From NCBI RefSeq assembly GCF_035222275.1, contig NW_026946360.1, forward strand, positions 496,001 to 560,000: a DNA stretch of 64,000 bases, in the 5' to 3' direction. The stretch comes from Podospora bellae-mahoneyi (lineage: Eukaryota; Ascomycota; Sordariomycetes; Sordariales; Podosporaceae). The notes under the pieces are model-generated. The model saw only the letters and a program-made list of their open reading frames with translations, did no database searches and was not told the DNA's origin. Shown here in pieces: positions 24,448-36,859 of this stretch. Position 1 is the first letter of the stretch; each line of letters starts with the position of its first letter. The translations under genes were made by a program, and so were the position numbers.

Positions 24448-27413
24448 CCTACAGCGAGCCTGTCTCAGTATCTGGTTTTGGATACGACGATTTTGACGAA
24501 AACGAATTTTACGAACTTGAAAACTTCAGCCAACAACCGGCACCCATGACGCAGGACATGCCCTCACTCCGCTCGACGGCGGGCTTTCAGAGCCCCTCGT
24601 ACGGCTCCATTACACCAAGAGGATCCAATGAGTCTATACCCGATCCTGAAGTCGAGGGCAGCGCTCCGCACCAAAGACAAGAGTCTTCTGGATATGGTAG
24701 CAGACGATCGACACGCGATTTTGAGTCGCGGCGACGGCGCACCAGCTCCCAAGCTAGGTCGCTGTCGGTGACTATGAGAAAGTCGTCGCGCCAGTCGCTG
24801 GGAAGCTCGACTACTGTTGGAGGACTGGAAGGCCGATTTGGAACCACCGAGACGTCGCTGTTGAACGATTTGACAGAGAATCATACGGCAACGGCGGATG
24901 AGATGGACGATGACGATTCGAGGTCCTATATCTTCGAGTCGGAGATTGACGAGGGTGATGAGAACGACCCCCCAGACAACTCTCCCTATGCCCAAGTCAG
25001 GGCTTCCGTTGCGCCGACCGACAACACAAGTCTTTCCATCAACACACCACGTATGTGGGCTTTGTCCATACTTTTTTCCTTTCTCGGATCTTCTACCAAC
25101 TTGTTTTTCTCCTTAAGATACCCCAGTGTTGCTATCACACCCGTCATCGCATTGCTACTTGTACATCCCCTCGGTCTCTTGTGGGACTATCTTTTAAAAC
25201 GGTCCGACGATCCACCGGATGAGTACGTCGATGGCTTTCGAAGCGAGAATGCCTCCATATATTCATCCGAGTATCCGTCACCACACATCATTCCATGGGA
25301 GCGAAGAGGCGTATTGGACAAGATTCGGCTTTGGCTTTCTCAGGGTCGTTGGAACGAAAAGGAGCACAGCTGCGTCTATGTCAGCAGCAACGTATCGTTT
25401 GGATTTGCTTTTGCAACAGACGTCATCGTTGAGCAAACGCAGTTCTACAAGCAGGAGGCTAGCATCACCTATCAAATCCTCCTCACCCTTTCAACCCAAA
25501 TTTTGGGTTACACGTTTGCCGGGCTCACACGGCGATTTTTGGTCCGACCAAGCGGCATGATTTGGCCCGGGACGCTTATGTCGGCAGCCATGTTTACGAC
25601 GCTCCATAAGGAGGAGAATAAGGAGGCCAATGGCTGGCGGATTAGCAGATGGAAGTTCTTTTATGCCGTCTGGTTTGGTGCCTTTGTCTTTTATTTCCTT
25701 CCTGGGCTCCTGATGCCAGCCCTAAGCTACTTCAACGTCATCACGTGGTTTGCCCCCAAGAATGTGGTGGTTGCCAACCTGTTTGGCGTCGTGTCAGGTC
25801 TGGGACTGTTTCCCATGACATTTGATTGGGCTCAGATTGCCTACATCGGGTCACCTCTGCTTACCCCGTTCTGGGCAGCCATGAATGTGGTCGGCGGCTT
25901 GGTGATTGTGATGTGGATCATCGCACCAATTGCGTACTACAGCAACTGGCTGTACTCTTCATACATGCCGATTCTGTCAGCAGCCGTGTTTGACAATACT
26001 GGTAGCGTTTACGACGTTGGCAGAGTTCTTACCAAAGACTTTCTGTTCGACAGGGAGGCTTATTCAAATTATAGTAGGGTGTTTCTGCCCATCACCTATG
26101 TGCTTAGCTACGGCGTTCAGTTTGCCGGGCTTGCAGCCCTCATCACACACACGGTCTGCTGGCATGGAAAGGATATCTGGAGACAATGGAAGCGGTCAGT
26201 TGAGGAGGCTTCGGCGGAAACCAAAGGCACCTACGAGCCTGTGGCCGGTGTGCACGAGGACCGACCCCGGAGGGGATCCGGCCGTGGTCGGGTACCAGCA
26301 ACGGAACCAGCCAGGTCGTCTCTAAGTATCGACAACCTCATGACTCGAGAGGATGTTCACAACCGCCTGATGAAGAGATACAAAGATGCCCCCATGCTTT
26401 GGTACTTGATAACGTTTGTGTCGATGACCGCCGTGGGTATTTTTATTGTTGAATAGTAAGTTCCTCTACCCTATACTCTTCACGCCACATCATATCTAAC
26501 CGATTGCAGCTACCCTATTCACCTTCCCTGGTACGGCCTCCTCCTTGCCCTGGGCATTTGCAGCGTCCTCTTCATCCCCATTGGGATCATCATGGCTGTC
26601 ACCAACCAGCACAGCAGTATTTATCTGATCTGCCAGCTCGTCGCCGGCGCACTCTTTCCCGGCCGTCCGGTAGCCAACATGGTTTTTGTAACCTACGGTT
26701 ACATCTCCTCGGCCCAGGGCATCAAGTTTGCTGCTGATCTCAAGCTTGGCCACTACATGAAAATCCCACCCCGGATATTGTTCGCTGTCCAGATGGTTGC
26801 CACCATTGTGTCGTCGTTGACTCAAATCGGCGTTCTCAACTGGATGTTTGTCAACGTACCTGGGATTTGCACCCCGCAGGCAATCAACGGGTTCACCTGC
26901 CCAATCGCACGAGTGCACTTCAACGGGTCGATTCTCTGGGGCGTGGTAGGGCCGTCGGAATTCTTTGGACCTAACGCCACATATCGGCCATTGGTTTGGG
27001 CATTTGCCGTCGGTGGGATTTTGCCTATTCCGCTGTGGCTATACGCACGCAAGAGAAAGGACTCCATCGTTCGCAAGATCAATCTTCCGGTCTTGTTCGG
27101 ATCACTCGGATGGATTCCCCCGGCGACGGGCTTGAACTTCTCGGTTTGGGCTGTGGTGTGCTACGTGTTCAATTACCTCATCAAGAACCGAGCCGGAGCC
27201 TGGTGGGCGAAATATACCATGACGATGAGCGCCGCTCTGGATTCTGGCCTTGCCTTTGGGATAGTAGTGGTGTTCTTTGGTTTCATCTATCCGGGCTGGA
27301 TGAAGGGCTTCTCTTGGTGGGGAACAGAGGTGTACAAGCAGGGCTGTGACTGGCAGGCTTGCAGCTATTTGGAGGTGCCTGATGGAGGCAGGTTCGGGCC
27401 TGATAGATGGTGA
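24129..27413 (+). CDS. OPT-family oligopeptide transporter
   Basis: Two exons (24129-26455, 26510-27413) encode 1076 residues. The ATG at 24129 (MSSSGGRQGPLAP) is the first in frame. The intron lies after GTAAGT and splits a tyrosine codon. The first ~300 residues are cytosolic, acidic and Ser-rich, with an SDSDSDSD run encoded by a CGACAG-type repeat near 24418-24447. Roughly 14-16 membrane spans follow. OPT-family marks are RYPSVAITPVIALLLVHPLG, NLFGVVSGLGLFPMTFDWAQ and, late in the protein, AADLKLGHYMKIPPR. Fungal OPT proteins are proton-coupled importers of small peptides or glutathione-like compounds at the plasma membrane. This one looks like the isp4-like branch with an extended N-terminus; substrate cannot be read from sequence. 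Confidence 0.9.
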
Positions 27414-29001
27414 TTTTTTTGGGAGAAGAGGGGGTGAATGATGATGGAAACGTGGTTTATGAGATTATGCATCAGGCTCCTTTGGATCACACGCGAACAC
27501 ACCCTGATATTAGACAGGTAGCATAGAGATTTGGCGGTTTGCATTGGAAGGGGCGTTTTTGAATTGGATGAACTGGATTAACACACTCTTTACCCATTGT
27601 GACAAGGATTGGGCATCTCTGGTCTGATTTGGCATACTATAGGTACGGCAATCGTATCTCCCATCCTCGTGGAAACCGCAACTTCGATGAAACACCAGTC
27701 AACTCATATGCCAAGTTTTACGCTTCAAAGCTTCTTGAAGGCACGATAGCCTAAGCAAACGCCTTGCAGCAACCTTTGGAACCTATGAACAGAGCTGCTG
27801 ACCGACTAACCATCTAATAATCCGACTACATCACTATCGGAGCTTCCCCAGAGGGCATTTCACCCAAACAGGATGAGTTCTCGATCACATCACCACCTCC
27901 ACTTCACCTTGTCCCGACAACTTGTGTTTGAGGCCCACCATAGCACTTCCCCCACAATCAAACACCCCGCAGATAGTCACGGGAAGTCGCGACTTCCTTG
28001 CGTTTCCACCGATTCAAACGCGTCTCTCAATTTACTTTTCCAGCTCTTCCCTCCCTCCAGCAACCAGCTGTGAAGCTTTGGCTCCGCTATTGTTTTTCTT
28101 TGAGCTACCTGGGAAAGACAGCTTAGCTTGCGATCTTTCGTCTCTTAATTTGTCTTTGTCCATTGGCTCGCGATTCATCATTCCATCCGCGGTGTGTGCC
28201 TGCCCTGTCTTTCAGTACGCGACAGCTTATTGGCCAATCGCACGGCGACCGCTTCGCATCTCAACATTGCGTCTCACCTTGTCCTGGGTTCAAAATCATG
28301 GCTGGAGTTAAGAACGAGCCTGAGAACAACCCCGGTGGCAGCAGGGGGCTATCTCCAGCGACTCATTACCGAGAGTACTCCGGGTGCTGATGATAATGCG
28401 TTTATCAAGCCCGAGCCAGAGGTCTACTAGGCCATCAGTACCGCACCTTTGCTTTGCTTTTCCAATGTGGGTTGGCGTGTACAACCTCAAGGGTCAACTT
28501 GCAGAAATCTCGGTTTGTGTTGCTACCTTTATTGTTTCATTGCAGATGGGGTTTTCGATGATTGGTCATTTTCTTCTGTGGACTTGAAGCACTATGGTTG
28601 AGGTTGCCTTCAGCTTTTTCATCAGTCAGTCGGACATTCCTACACACTCTGCCACTTTGTCCACATAGCTTCTGTCGCTCATCTTGATAATTGCTATGTA
28701 ATTTGTTCATGTCCCACTCACTATCTTCCGATGACTTGATGTGCCCGTCAGGTCATCGGACACCTCCTCTCCTTGCTTCTCAGTAAGTTGTGAGAAAACG
28801 AGGGGACACTAGAAGTAAAGGGCTGTCTGCCATCTTTTGGCGCACCTGCATGGCTTCTGGTTCGTATGCATAGTTCAGTGCTCTGGAGCCAGGCTGGTTA
28901 GACCCTAACCCTGATTGATCAGTCTTTTGAAGTTGCAACCCCAGCATGTTCGGTTCAGCGCGCTCCAACTGAACAACCACGCACATTAGAAATCCTTGAC
29001 C
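27414..29001. other. Intergenic region upstream of the cyclin gene
   Basis: This 1.6-kb region holds 3' sequence of the transporter and the leader or promoter of the cyclin-like gene. The only peptide of note is the broken small frame at 28298-28430, listed separately. The rest is pyrimidine-rich with short unsupported frames. Confidence 0.4.
28298..28430 (+). pseudogene. Possible small protein gene with a one-base frame break
   Basis: An ATG at 28298 opens MAGVKNEPENNPGG, then runs into a stop at 28390. The next frame over carries YLQRLITESTPGADDNAFIK and PEPEVY up to the stop at 28430. Both parts look protein-like (acidic, with repeated KNEPE/KPEPE motifs), and they meet at a run of five Gs near 28346. 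With one G fewer the frame would read through as a 43-residue peptide. No intron with GT-AG ends of workable length fits. It may be a small gene with a real frameshift, an assembly error in the G run, an upstream open frame of the cyclin transcript, or chance. I do not recognise a family. Confidence 0.3.
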
Positions 29002-30024
29002 ATGGCGCACATGAAGAATCCTCTCGCAACACCCGATCAGATATTTCACCGAAGCTCATTGGACTCGCCCCCTACCGAACTTCGAGATGCGATATTTTTC
29101 TCGACCCAGTGCCTCACGCAAGCAGCTGGCATCCTCCTTCAGCTCCCCCAGTCCGTAACCGCGCAAGCCAATGTCGTCTTGGCGCGCTTCTGGCTTATAG
29201 AACCAATTATGTCACATGAGTTCAGCGTATGCTCGCCATCACCCCTCGCTCCCTTTTTTTGTCTCCCATTCTAACGTTCATATATATGCCTTCAGGACGT
29301 ATCAGCAGCTACTCTCTACACGGTCGCCAAAATCGGTCCCTGCCCTTGCACGCCCAGGGATCTATCCAACGTCTATGCCTACCTCCTCTCGAGCTCTTCC
29401 ACGTTCCTATCTCCTCCTGGCAACAACCCACCGAAGAACATCCCAGATGACTACTACCAATCCGAAACCTCCTACCAGGCTTTCCACTCGCGGATCCTGT
29501 CGCTGGAGCACCTCATCCTGTGTTCGTTGTCGTTCGACACGACGGTGTCGTTGCCGCATCCTCTCGCGATTACATACCTCCAGTCAATGGACTTTTTGTA
29601 TGTCCCCAAGGAGAAGATCACAAGGAGGGTGGTCGAGTATTTGAATACTGCTTTGCTGTCACCGCAGTTGCTGTGCCTGACTACTCAACCCAACGGGCTG
29701 GCAGTGGCGGCGATTTACAATGCGGTAAAGGATTTGGGGGCCAAGATGCCGGAGTGTGAGTGGTGGGAGGTATTTGATGTGGATAGAGAGGATCTGGGGT
29801 TCTTGGTGGTTGGGATGAGAAGTTTGGAAGGGTGGGTTGGGGGTATGATGGGTGAGGAAGGGGTGCTGGGGAAAAAGAAAAGGGGGGGGATGATAACGAG
29901 AAAGGAGGTGAGAGATATTTTGGGGGGGGACAGGCCGCCGCAGGAGGAGGAGGAGGATCCAGAAGTTGTGATGGCGAGGAGGATGGATGAGAAGATGAAG
30001 GAGATTGAGGGGGATGCCGTGTGA
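29002..30024 (+). CDS. Cyclin-box protein, cyclin-L-like
   Basis: Two exons (29002-29226, 29296-30024) join in phase 0 to 317 residues. The first exon carries LRDAIFFSTQCLTQAAGILL, the opening helix of a cyclin box. The second holds DVSAATLYTVAKIGPCPCTP and LSLEHLILCSLSFD, then a second helical repeat (YVPKEKITRRVVEYLNTALL, QPNGLAVAAIYNAVKDLG). These match transcriptional cyclins of the C/K/L/T group, which pair with kinases acting on RNA polymerase II and splicing; cyclin L is my best guess. The C-terminus is Gly/Lys-rich and then acidic (EEEEEDPEVVMARRMDEKM), a likely helix. Which kinase it binds cannot be told. Confidence 0.72.
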
Positions 30025-32163
30025 GAGGCTGCGATGGTTTGTTTTTATGATACCCTGTTTGAGCGAGGTGGAGGTTGATCAAATGATACGTGTCTGGTGG
30101 AGGTTGATATCACCTTGTTTCACAAATACGATTGAGTTCCGGGCATGCTTTCGGTTTACGTTTTTGGAGGCCGGCATAGTACCTTACGTGGGTAAGGTGA
30201 AGATCATCAACGGATACAGTGGGTCTCACGTTGGCATGTGTTCGTTGAACGTCTGGACTGGCCGCTAATATCACTCAAGAAGACAGGGTACATACCTTCA
30301 AAAAAAGCTAAATCAACCAGGTATAATACGCCAAACTGTTAGCTGGGTCTATTCTCGTCAGACTTCCAGCTGCGCATCTTCCGGGGCCTCTACATGCCTA
30401 CCTCACCTGAGGCTAGCATCCACGTACGCATTCCAACACTATTTTATCGAAAATCATCATGCTATAGACACCTTCCTTCTTTCTCATATCACACAAGCCC
30501 CCATAATTCAATCTTCACGATTAGCTCGCCCCTCAAGATTCAGCGAGATATACCCCACGACACCGAGCCTCACCGTCTCTCAAGCGTTCTGCGCGGACTT
30601 ACACGCCATCTGCTCTAACCCCCAGACAAAACCCGCTTCACCAAGCCCCCAAAGAAATCCACAACACCACACCCCATCTGGCATCCCGAAAGGCCAACCA
30701 TGCGCTGCCCGGTACCGGCCGAGCGGTCCCTTGCACTCGGCCGCGCCGCTGCCGTCATGTCATCATGTTCAGCCTCCTCCCAGGAGCGCCGCCGAGAAAA
30801 TCCCGATTCAAAAACAGACAATCCGAGCCCATCCCACACAACCTATCACCGTCTCCATCGTTCTTATCCCCGTCTTCTCCAACCCCATCCATTACATCAC
30901 ACAATCCTCACCCACCAACCCACCAACCTATTCCGTCTTTTACTTACCCAACTAGCCAAACCAGTCCCCCTTTTCACCGCCATTATTTCAACATCGTCAA
31001 CATCCTGCTGGTCGTATTCTCTTTTTCCCCCGTTTTTCGGGAAATCATTTCCCCTCACCCCCCCCCCCTTCTTTTTGCCCCTCCCGACCCCGGAAACCGA
31101 TGGCGATCCCCGATCCATCCCGCATTTCTTTTCTTTTCTTATTACCCCAAGCAAAAAAAAAAAAAAAATTTTTTCCCCGCTCCCCAGACCCAAACACCCC
31201 AGGATCTCAAGCCTAACCCCCCGCATTATCTCCGTGCTTCTCCGCTTATTTCCAGCTACATGACTTCGCAGAAGAGATCCACATGCCTTGGTGGTCTCCA
31301 CAACTGCAACCACGAATGTGGAAATCCGGTGATGAGCGAGCGGACGGGTGCGTGGGCTGTGGGAACACACAGCAGCAGCATGCAAAGTCTCCATGATAGT
31401 TACATTGTGGGATTCCCACTCCATTGAGCGACTTGTGCCAACGGCTGCAGGAAAGTCGGTCAGTCTAGTTCTGCGTGGTCATGAGATCAAGACCAGCCTC
31501 TGCTGGATACACTCAAAACAGGCTTTTGTAAAGTATGTTTTGCTTGCATTGGACACACAAATATCTACATGTAATGTCAAACCGCAAAGGTAAACTGGCA
31601 GCCAAAAGTTGAATACAACGCCCAGAACCCAACCCAACCTTTTTGTATGGCACAAATACACATTGTTGAACATCGTCGTAGGAAAAAAGAGGACATTGAA
31701 CCTATTTTGAAATCCAATAAAAGACAGACACACCTAAATTCCAAAATACAAACCAGACCGTTTTTGATTCCCGTGTAATGTGGTCGATCGGCTGACATCC
31801 CAAAAAAGTTTCGTTCACAAGTTCATAAAAAACCCACCATATCCACCCACCCACAGAAAGCCCGCCATCGCCACCCGCCGAGAGAAACCGAAGGAAAGCC
31901 CAACCTGACCATCAAGAAAAAAACCCAACCAACCATCCAAACCCCTCCTCCCCCTCCCCTTCCCTTTTGGGGTTTGAGAACAAGCCAGTGTGAAAAACGC
32001 CATCCAAAACAAAGACCACCAAAGCCCACCGTGTATGTATAGCGAGAATTAGAAAATAAATAGAAGATATATATAAGTGTAGCTCGGCATTTGGGGCGAA
32101 TGCCAAGAGATAAGGGGGTATATGGGCGAATATTGGGGAGCGTAAGACAGGGGGGTGTGCCAT
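30025..32163. other. Convergent intergenic region, cyclin-like gene / XLR-1
   Basis: Two kilobases lie between gene ends facing each other. They are C-rich on the plus strand around 30700-31250, with long pyrimidine tracts and an A14/T6 run at about 31154-31174. The open frames there are composition artefacts on both strands. No RNA gene or element was recognised. Confidence 0.5.
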
Positions 32164-35059
32164 CTAAAGCGCTAGGCCAGTGCCGTCACCTGTCCAGCGG
32201 TACAAGGCCAACAGCTCCCTCCGGCGTTGATGTTGCTCGCCGAGGTCCTCGGGAACACGGCCCCGAACTTGGGCCAGAGCGCTGCGCATGACCCTGCTGA
32301 AGTTGCGCTGGTACTCTGTGTTGAGTGTCACGACGCAGGCCTCGTGGGCGCGGATGATTGTCTCGCAGGCCTTGACCACGCTTGGAGACGCCTCCAGCTG
32401 CAGCTTATCGGCAATAAGTAGGAGAAGGAACGAGCCTTGGAGAAGGTAGATGCCGAAGAAGAAAGGCATAAACTCAAGACCGGGGTCAAACTCGAGGATG
32501 TTGCTAATGGCCTCGGCGGCTGAGACAGCATGCCCAGTGGCGGTGATGAAGCCTTGGCTACTGATCCAGAGGTCATTGTCATCGAGGAGGTTGATAGGAT
32601 CCCACTTGCCGGTAAGGAGGATGTGTAGTACGTGCATGACATGAGTTCCGTAGGCCATGACGATGCGAGTTTGAATGTCGCTCTCTGTCATCCGGCTAGA
32701 GTTGGTGTGGACGCTGTGAACGCTGTGTACCGATGGGGTGCCAATATCAGTAGGCATATCGTTGGCCGTAGGAACACCGGCAGCCTCGGCGGCCTTCTCA
32801 TCGGCAGCTTGCGCTTGCGCACTGAGGCTCAGGTTGCGCTGCTCGAATCTCTTCAAGCTCCGCTCATAGATTTCGAGATGCCGAGTGATTTCTGATGTCT
32901 GATCGTCCCACTCCCGTGAGGAGCGGAAGCCAACACCAAAGCGGGGGTGGTTCCTGGCGTGGTGAAGGTCGACAATCTCGCCGAGAATGGTCATCAGGGG
33001 AAGGAAGTAGCCATAGATGCTGTGGCCTGTGCATTCGAAGCAGGGCCCTCGGCCACGAACGCTTTGAGAAGACTCGGGGTCTGAAGCGAGCACATTGGGG
33101 TCCGTGTAGGCATGGAAAATGCCGTTTTGATAGTCGGTGTCGTCCATTGGCTGATACAGACCATCGCACTCAATATCAAGGAGGAACAGGGGGCGATTGT
33201 AGCAGAGAGCGAGGTGGCGGTCAACAATGTAGACGATCCACCAGATCCGTCGCCTTTCCTCACGCTCCTCTTCCGTGATAACTCCCTGAAGACTCCCAAT
33301 CTCTCCACGCTCTTCGCCTTCTTCGCTGTCGGTAGAGCCGCCCTGACGGGTGGATGGAGCGTTTTGAGGCAGCTCGCGACCGAGCTTGAGCTCACGGGCC
33401 AATGACCAAGCGGCGTTCCACCACCGAAGACTGGCGCCCTTGTATTCGCTGGCAGAGACCACTGTGGCCAGGTGGATGTAGGTAACCACATCGTCAAGAG
33501 AGCCGGCAGCGCCGAACGCCCCGGACTCGCCCGTGAGAGCGTCCATGCTGATGGAGCCAGGAAGCGCCACACCGAGACCGCCTAGGGCCACACCATCCAC
33601 AATGGGGCTCGAGACTGGCGACGCCTCTTCGGAGGGCGTGTGGATCAAGGGCTTGAGCAGGCTGACGGTGAGCTCAAGAAGCTTCTGGCAAATCTTGCCG
33701 CGCGCCGAGGGGACGCTCGTCAAGAAAGGAGCTTCGCTGGTTTGGGCAGCAACCCAAAGCATGCTTGCTAAGAGAGCTGGTTGGCACTGACGAGGCTTAG
33801 TAGGGTGCAGGAACGACCGTTTTCGGAACACGAACCCCAGAACGTATGGCGACATGGGGTGCATCTGGGCTGATGATGAGCTCGCAAAGTAGAGATCAAT
33901 GAGATCGCAGGCCAAGGAGAGCGGAATCATGTTGCCCAGATGCGGAACCAGCGGCTCCAAAACCGGATACCGCAGCGGCGAGTGGCTATAATTGTTTTGC
34001 GGTACGTGCGAGGCAAATTGTGGAGGTGGTGATGACATGTTCATCCATCCGGGCGATGTTGGCTCTCCGCCCATAGGATAGGCGCTAAGAGGGCTGTTTC
34101 CAAGGCGGAAGCCATTGGGGCCACCTGCTGAGTAGCCAGTTGGGCTCTGGGTTTGTAGAGCGTACGGAAGGTCAGGGTAGCTCGACATGCCGCCCTGGGC
34201 GGAGCCGTACGCAGCATGAGGAGGGCCGTTCATCATATGGCCTCCCATTTGACGCTCGTATGCCGGGTGAACATTGCCATAGCCGTTCAGGTCCAATGCT
34301 GATGGGCTGTCCAAATGATCGCGATCCATAGCGCCAGGGTGGTTCGTCATGTGAGCCTGATGAGCGGCAATCTCGGCCAAGCTGTCCATGCTCCCTGTTC
34401 GTTGGCTTCTAATCGCCTCTTCGGCATCGTTTCCCGGCTTCTCATCCGAGCTTGACTGACGTTCCTGCTTTGTGGTACTTGGGGTATCGCTTCCGTTCTC
34501 GGTGGCCTGCCCGTTCTCGCCTCCTTGGCTTGGGGATTTTTGACCGTTTGAAGAGGCGGCCGCGGCAGCTTGCTGTGCGGCTTGTTGTGCCAGATCCTTT
34601 CTGGAAGCTTTTCCTCGCTTTTTGCGTTCCCGGATGTATTCGCAGCCAAGGCCAAATTCTATGGTTGTCAGGATCATGTTAGGTATTCACAAACACCAAA
34701 AGAAACTCACCAATGCAATGGGCGCAGGGATGCTGGCCGTCGCACTTTGTCCGAAGCTGGTTGCATTGATCACAGGCTCTGCTAATTCTCCTGCGGATAG
34801 GACCCGCCGCCCCTGTAGCCCTTGAGGAAGGACCATATGGGTGTTGCCTGTGCTTTTGCTGAGACCCTGCTCTGGCGAGGTGTGGATTGTGAACACCGAC
34901 GTGTTGTTGAAGCTGCTGGAGGGCGTAGTGCGATCCGGGAGCTAAGCCATCGAGTCCACCCGGGTGAAGATGGCCTCCCGGAACGTGGCCATTAGACATG
35001 AGTGTGTTCGCGGGGATGGCATGGTAAGGAGAAAACCGGTGGAGAGGATTGGATAACAT
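32164..35059 (-). CDS. xlr-1: XlnR/XLR-1 xylanolytic Zn2Cys6 transcriptional activator
   Basis: Two exons on the minus strand (35059-34711, 34658-32164) encode 947 residues. The protein begins [15 protein letters not shown], which I recall as characteristic of XlnR orthologues. The zinc cluster is C96-x2-C99-x6-C106-x5-C112-x2-C115-x6-C122 ([19 protein letters not shown], then EFGLGCEY). The 52-bp intron splits it after C115. A basic linker ([14 protein letters not shown]), Ala/Gln-rich stretches and the fungal-specific transcription factor domain (about 340-650) follow. The C-terminus [20 protein letters not shown] is also typical. XlnR homologues bind GGCTAA-type sites and turn on xylanase, some cellulase and pentose-catabolic genes; CreA/CRE-1 often represses the gene itself. 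A cluster of CRE-type sites lies about 1.8 kb upstream. Confidence 0.96.
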
Positions 35060-35403
35060 CTTGACGGCTGGCGTTGTTGTCTTCTGAGTAAAGCGTGGTG
35101 GCGGTGAGGAGGGTGTTCGGATTAAGAAATAAGGGGTTGACGATCGTCAAGATCGTGAATTAGAGGATATAAAGACGGACGGCCTCGAGCGAGTGCAGGC
35201 AGTTGGTTGAAGCGTAGCCACGTCTGGGATGGGTAGAGAGGAGAGACGACAAGAAGGAGTCGTCAAGGTCCAGGATGGGGAAGTGGGAGCTTCTATATCT
35301 CCCCTTGGCGGATGGAAGCTGATGAGCTGCCGGGAGTATAACGACCAGCGGCAGTCTGACGGACCGAAGTGAGCTTCCCTGTAGGGAATGGTCAGTAACC
35401 AGC

Positions 35404-36417
35404 ATGAGCATTAACGGTTTGCAGAAGAGCATAACAGAGACCAAAACAGTGGGAGGGGATCAACGCGGTTATGAAAGAAGGCGGCACGGCCATCTGCAAG
35501 ATGGGTGCAGCGAGGAGGAACCCGCATGGCGGGGTTGGGGTGTGGGAGACAGGAGCAGACGGCAGGCCAACCGACAGGGCGTGACGGCATGTAAACGGGC
35601 CTTGTCGAGAACGTGGAGGGCAGGGAAGATGGATCTTCAACGTACAAGGAGAGGGGTCAAGAGGAGGGGGGGTGTGAAGACGAGGAACGGCTGGGCCGGT
35701 TGTGGTTGCTGGACAAGTCCGGAGCGTGTTTCTCAAGCTCTGCCCGAACCCCTAGAACCAAAAAGCCGACCTGAGGTACGTCTTCCCGAAGGCCTCAGAT
35801 GTGTCGTTCGTCTGTCTTCCCGGTGGACCGTCACGAACGTGATGGCTTTGTCGGTCTCTCAGTCTCTGACGATATGCCGTATAGTGTTGAAGAGGGGCCG
35901 GAGCGAGACAGGCGCGCCAAAAGGACAAAAGGATATCCAAATCGAGCAAGGTAGCAAGTCGGTAATTTTTCTCGAGCTGTTCCTGCTTCCCCAGGGTACT
36001 TTCTGCGAGTCTGTATTGTCTGCTTGGCGTGCATACAGAGCAGGAAAGCCACGGTTGAGCTTGTTGATCAGGCCGGCTACGATTGGTGACCGGGGCGCGA
36101 GGTTCTGGTTCAGCACAATATCAAGTATCAACTTTATATTGCCCTCGCAATATAAGCGGCGGGACGGGAGGCATATGGGGGTGAGCGAGGTGTGCGGTGG
36201 GAGGGCGGGGCGGGTAGCGTCGTGTGAAAGAAAGGCAACAGCAGCAACTCTGGGGAAACGGGCACCTCAGGGTCTGCTTGAGGATATATGGGCCTCGTCT
36301 TCATCTGCCAGCCAGTCTGGAGCAACCCAAGACAAGGATGGCCCATCAGGGCAGGGGTCCCAGAAGCTGGTCTTGGTGGAGAAAGTCGACGACGCTATCG
36401 TCGGAGTGCCAGCATAA
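35404..36417 (+). CDS. Doubtful 337-codon open frame, head-to-head with XLR-1
   Basis: An ATG-initiated frame of 337 codons lies 345 bp from the XLR-1 start on the opposite strand. It is rich in Arg, Gly and Ser without a recognisable domain, signal peptide or membrane segment, and other frames on both strands are also long here. I think it is more likely promoter or leader DNA of XLR-1 than a gene, but its length makes it worth listing. Confidence 0.15.
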   Translation: MSINGLQKSITETKTVGGDQRGYERRRHGHLQDGCSEEEPAWRGWGVGDRSRRQANRQGVTACKRALSRTWRAGKMDLQRTRRGVKRRGGVKTRNGWAGCGCWTSPERVSQALPEPLEPKSRPEVRLPEGLRCVVRLSSRWTVTNVMALSVSQSLTICRIVLKRGRSETGAPKGQKDIQIEQGSKSVIFLELFLLPQGTFCESVLSAWRAYRAGKPRLSLLIRPATIGDRGARFWFSTISSINFILPSQYKRRDGRHMGVSEVCGGRAGRVASCERKATAATLGKRAPQGLLEDIWASSSSASQSGATQDKDGPSGQGSQKLVLVEKVDDAIVGVPA

Positions 36418-36859
36418 AGGTTGCGAAGACGGCATGCGGCAGGCACCTGGCACTCCTGACGAGCTGTTTCTTGCCCACAGAAACACTCCGATGAGGGTCG
36501 TCCTCGTCTGCCCTGCCCTGGGGTTGCCCTCCTGGCACTGGGCCGCTCGGCACAGGCGATGGCAGGCGCTGAAGGAGGGTTCGCTCCTCGCAAAACGCCT
36601 GCAACACTCCACCCTGGATGCTGCGGTTCATCGCTTCAGGTTGAAGGTGTCGAGCCTCCACTTAGAAAATTGACAAATTGCGCAGACGATGGCACTGGAA
36701 GCGGCGGAGAAGCATGCTGCTGGCGCGTGTGGACTGTGCCATCCCCGCTCATAGTGGCCTTGGCATCGCTTTCGCTCGGCCAGAGTGTCGCCGAGGGACA
36801 GTCATCACCTCATTGTGCTGGGGATTTTTTTTTCTGTGGGTGCTGCCCACCGCCAGCAG

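Noticed and set aside
30700-31427. Long Pro/Ser-rich frames (up to 220 codons) between the cyclin-like gene and XLR-1
   Set aside because: They follow from a C-rich pyrimidine tract and are open in several frames at once.
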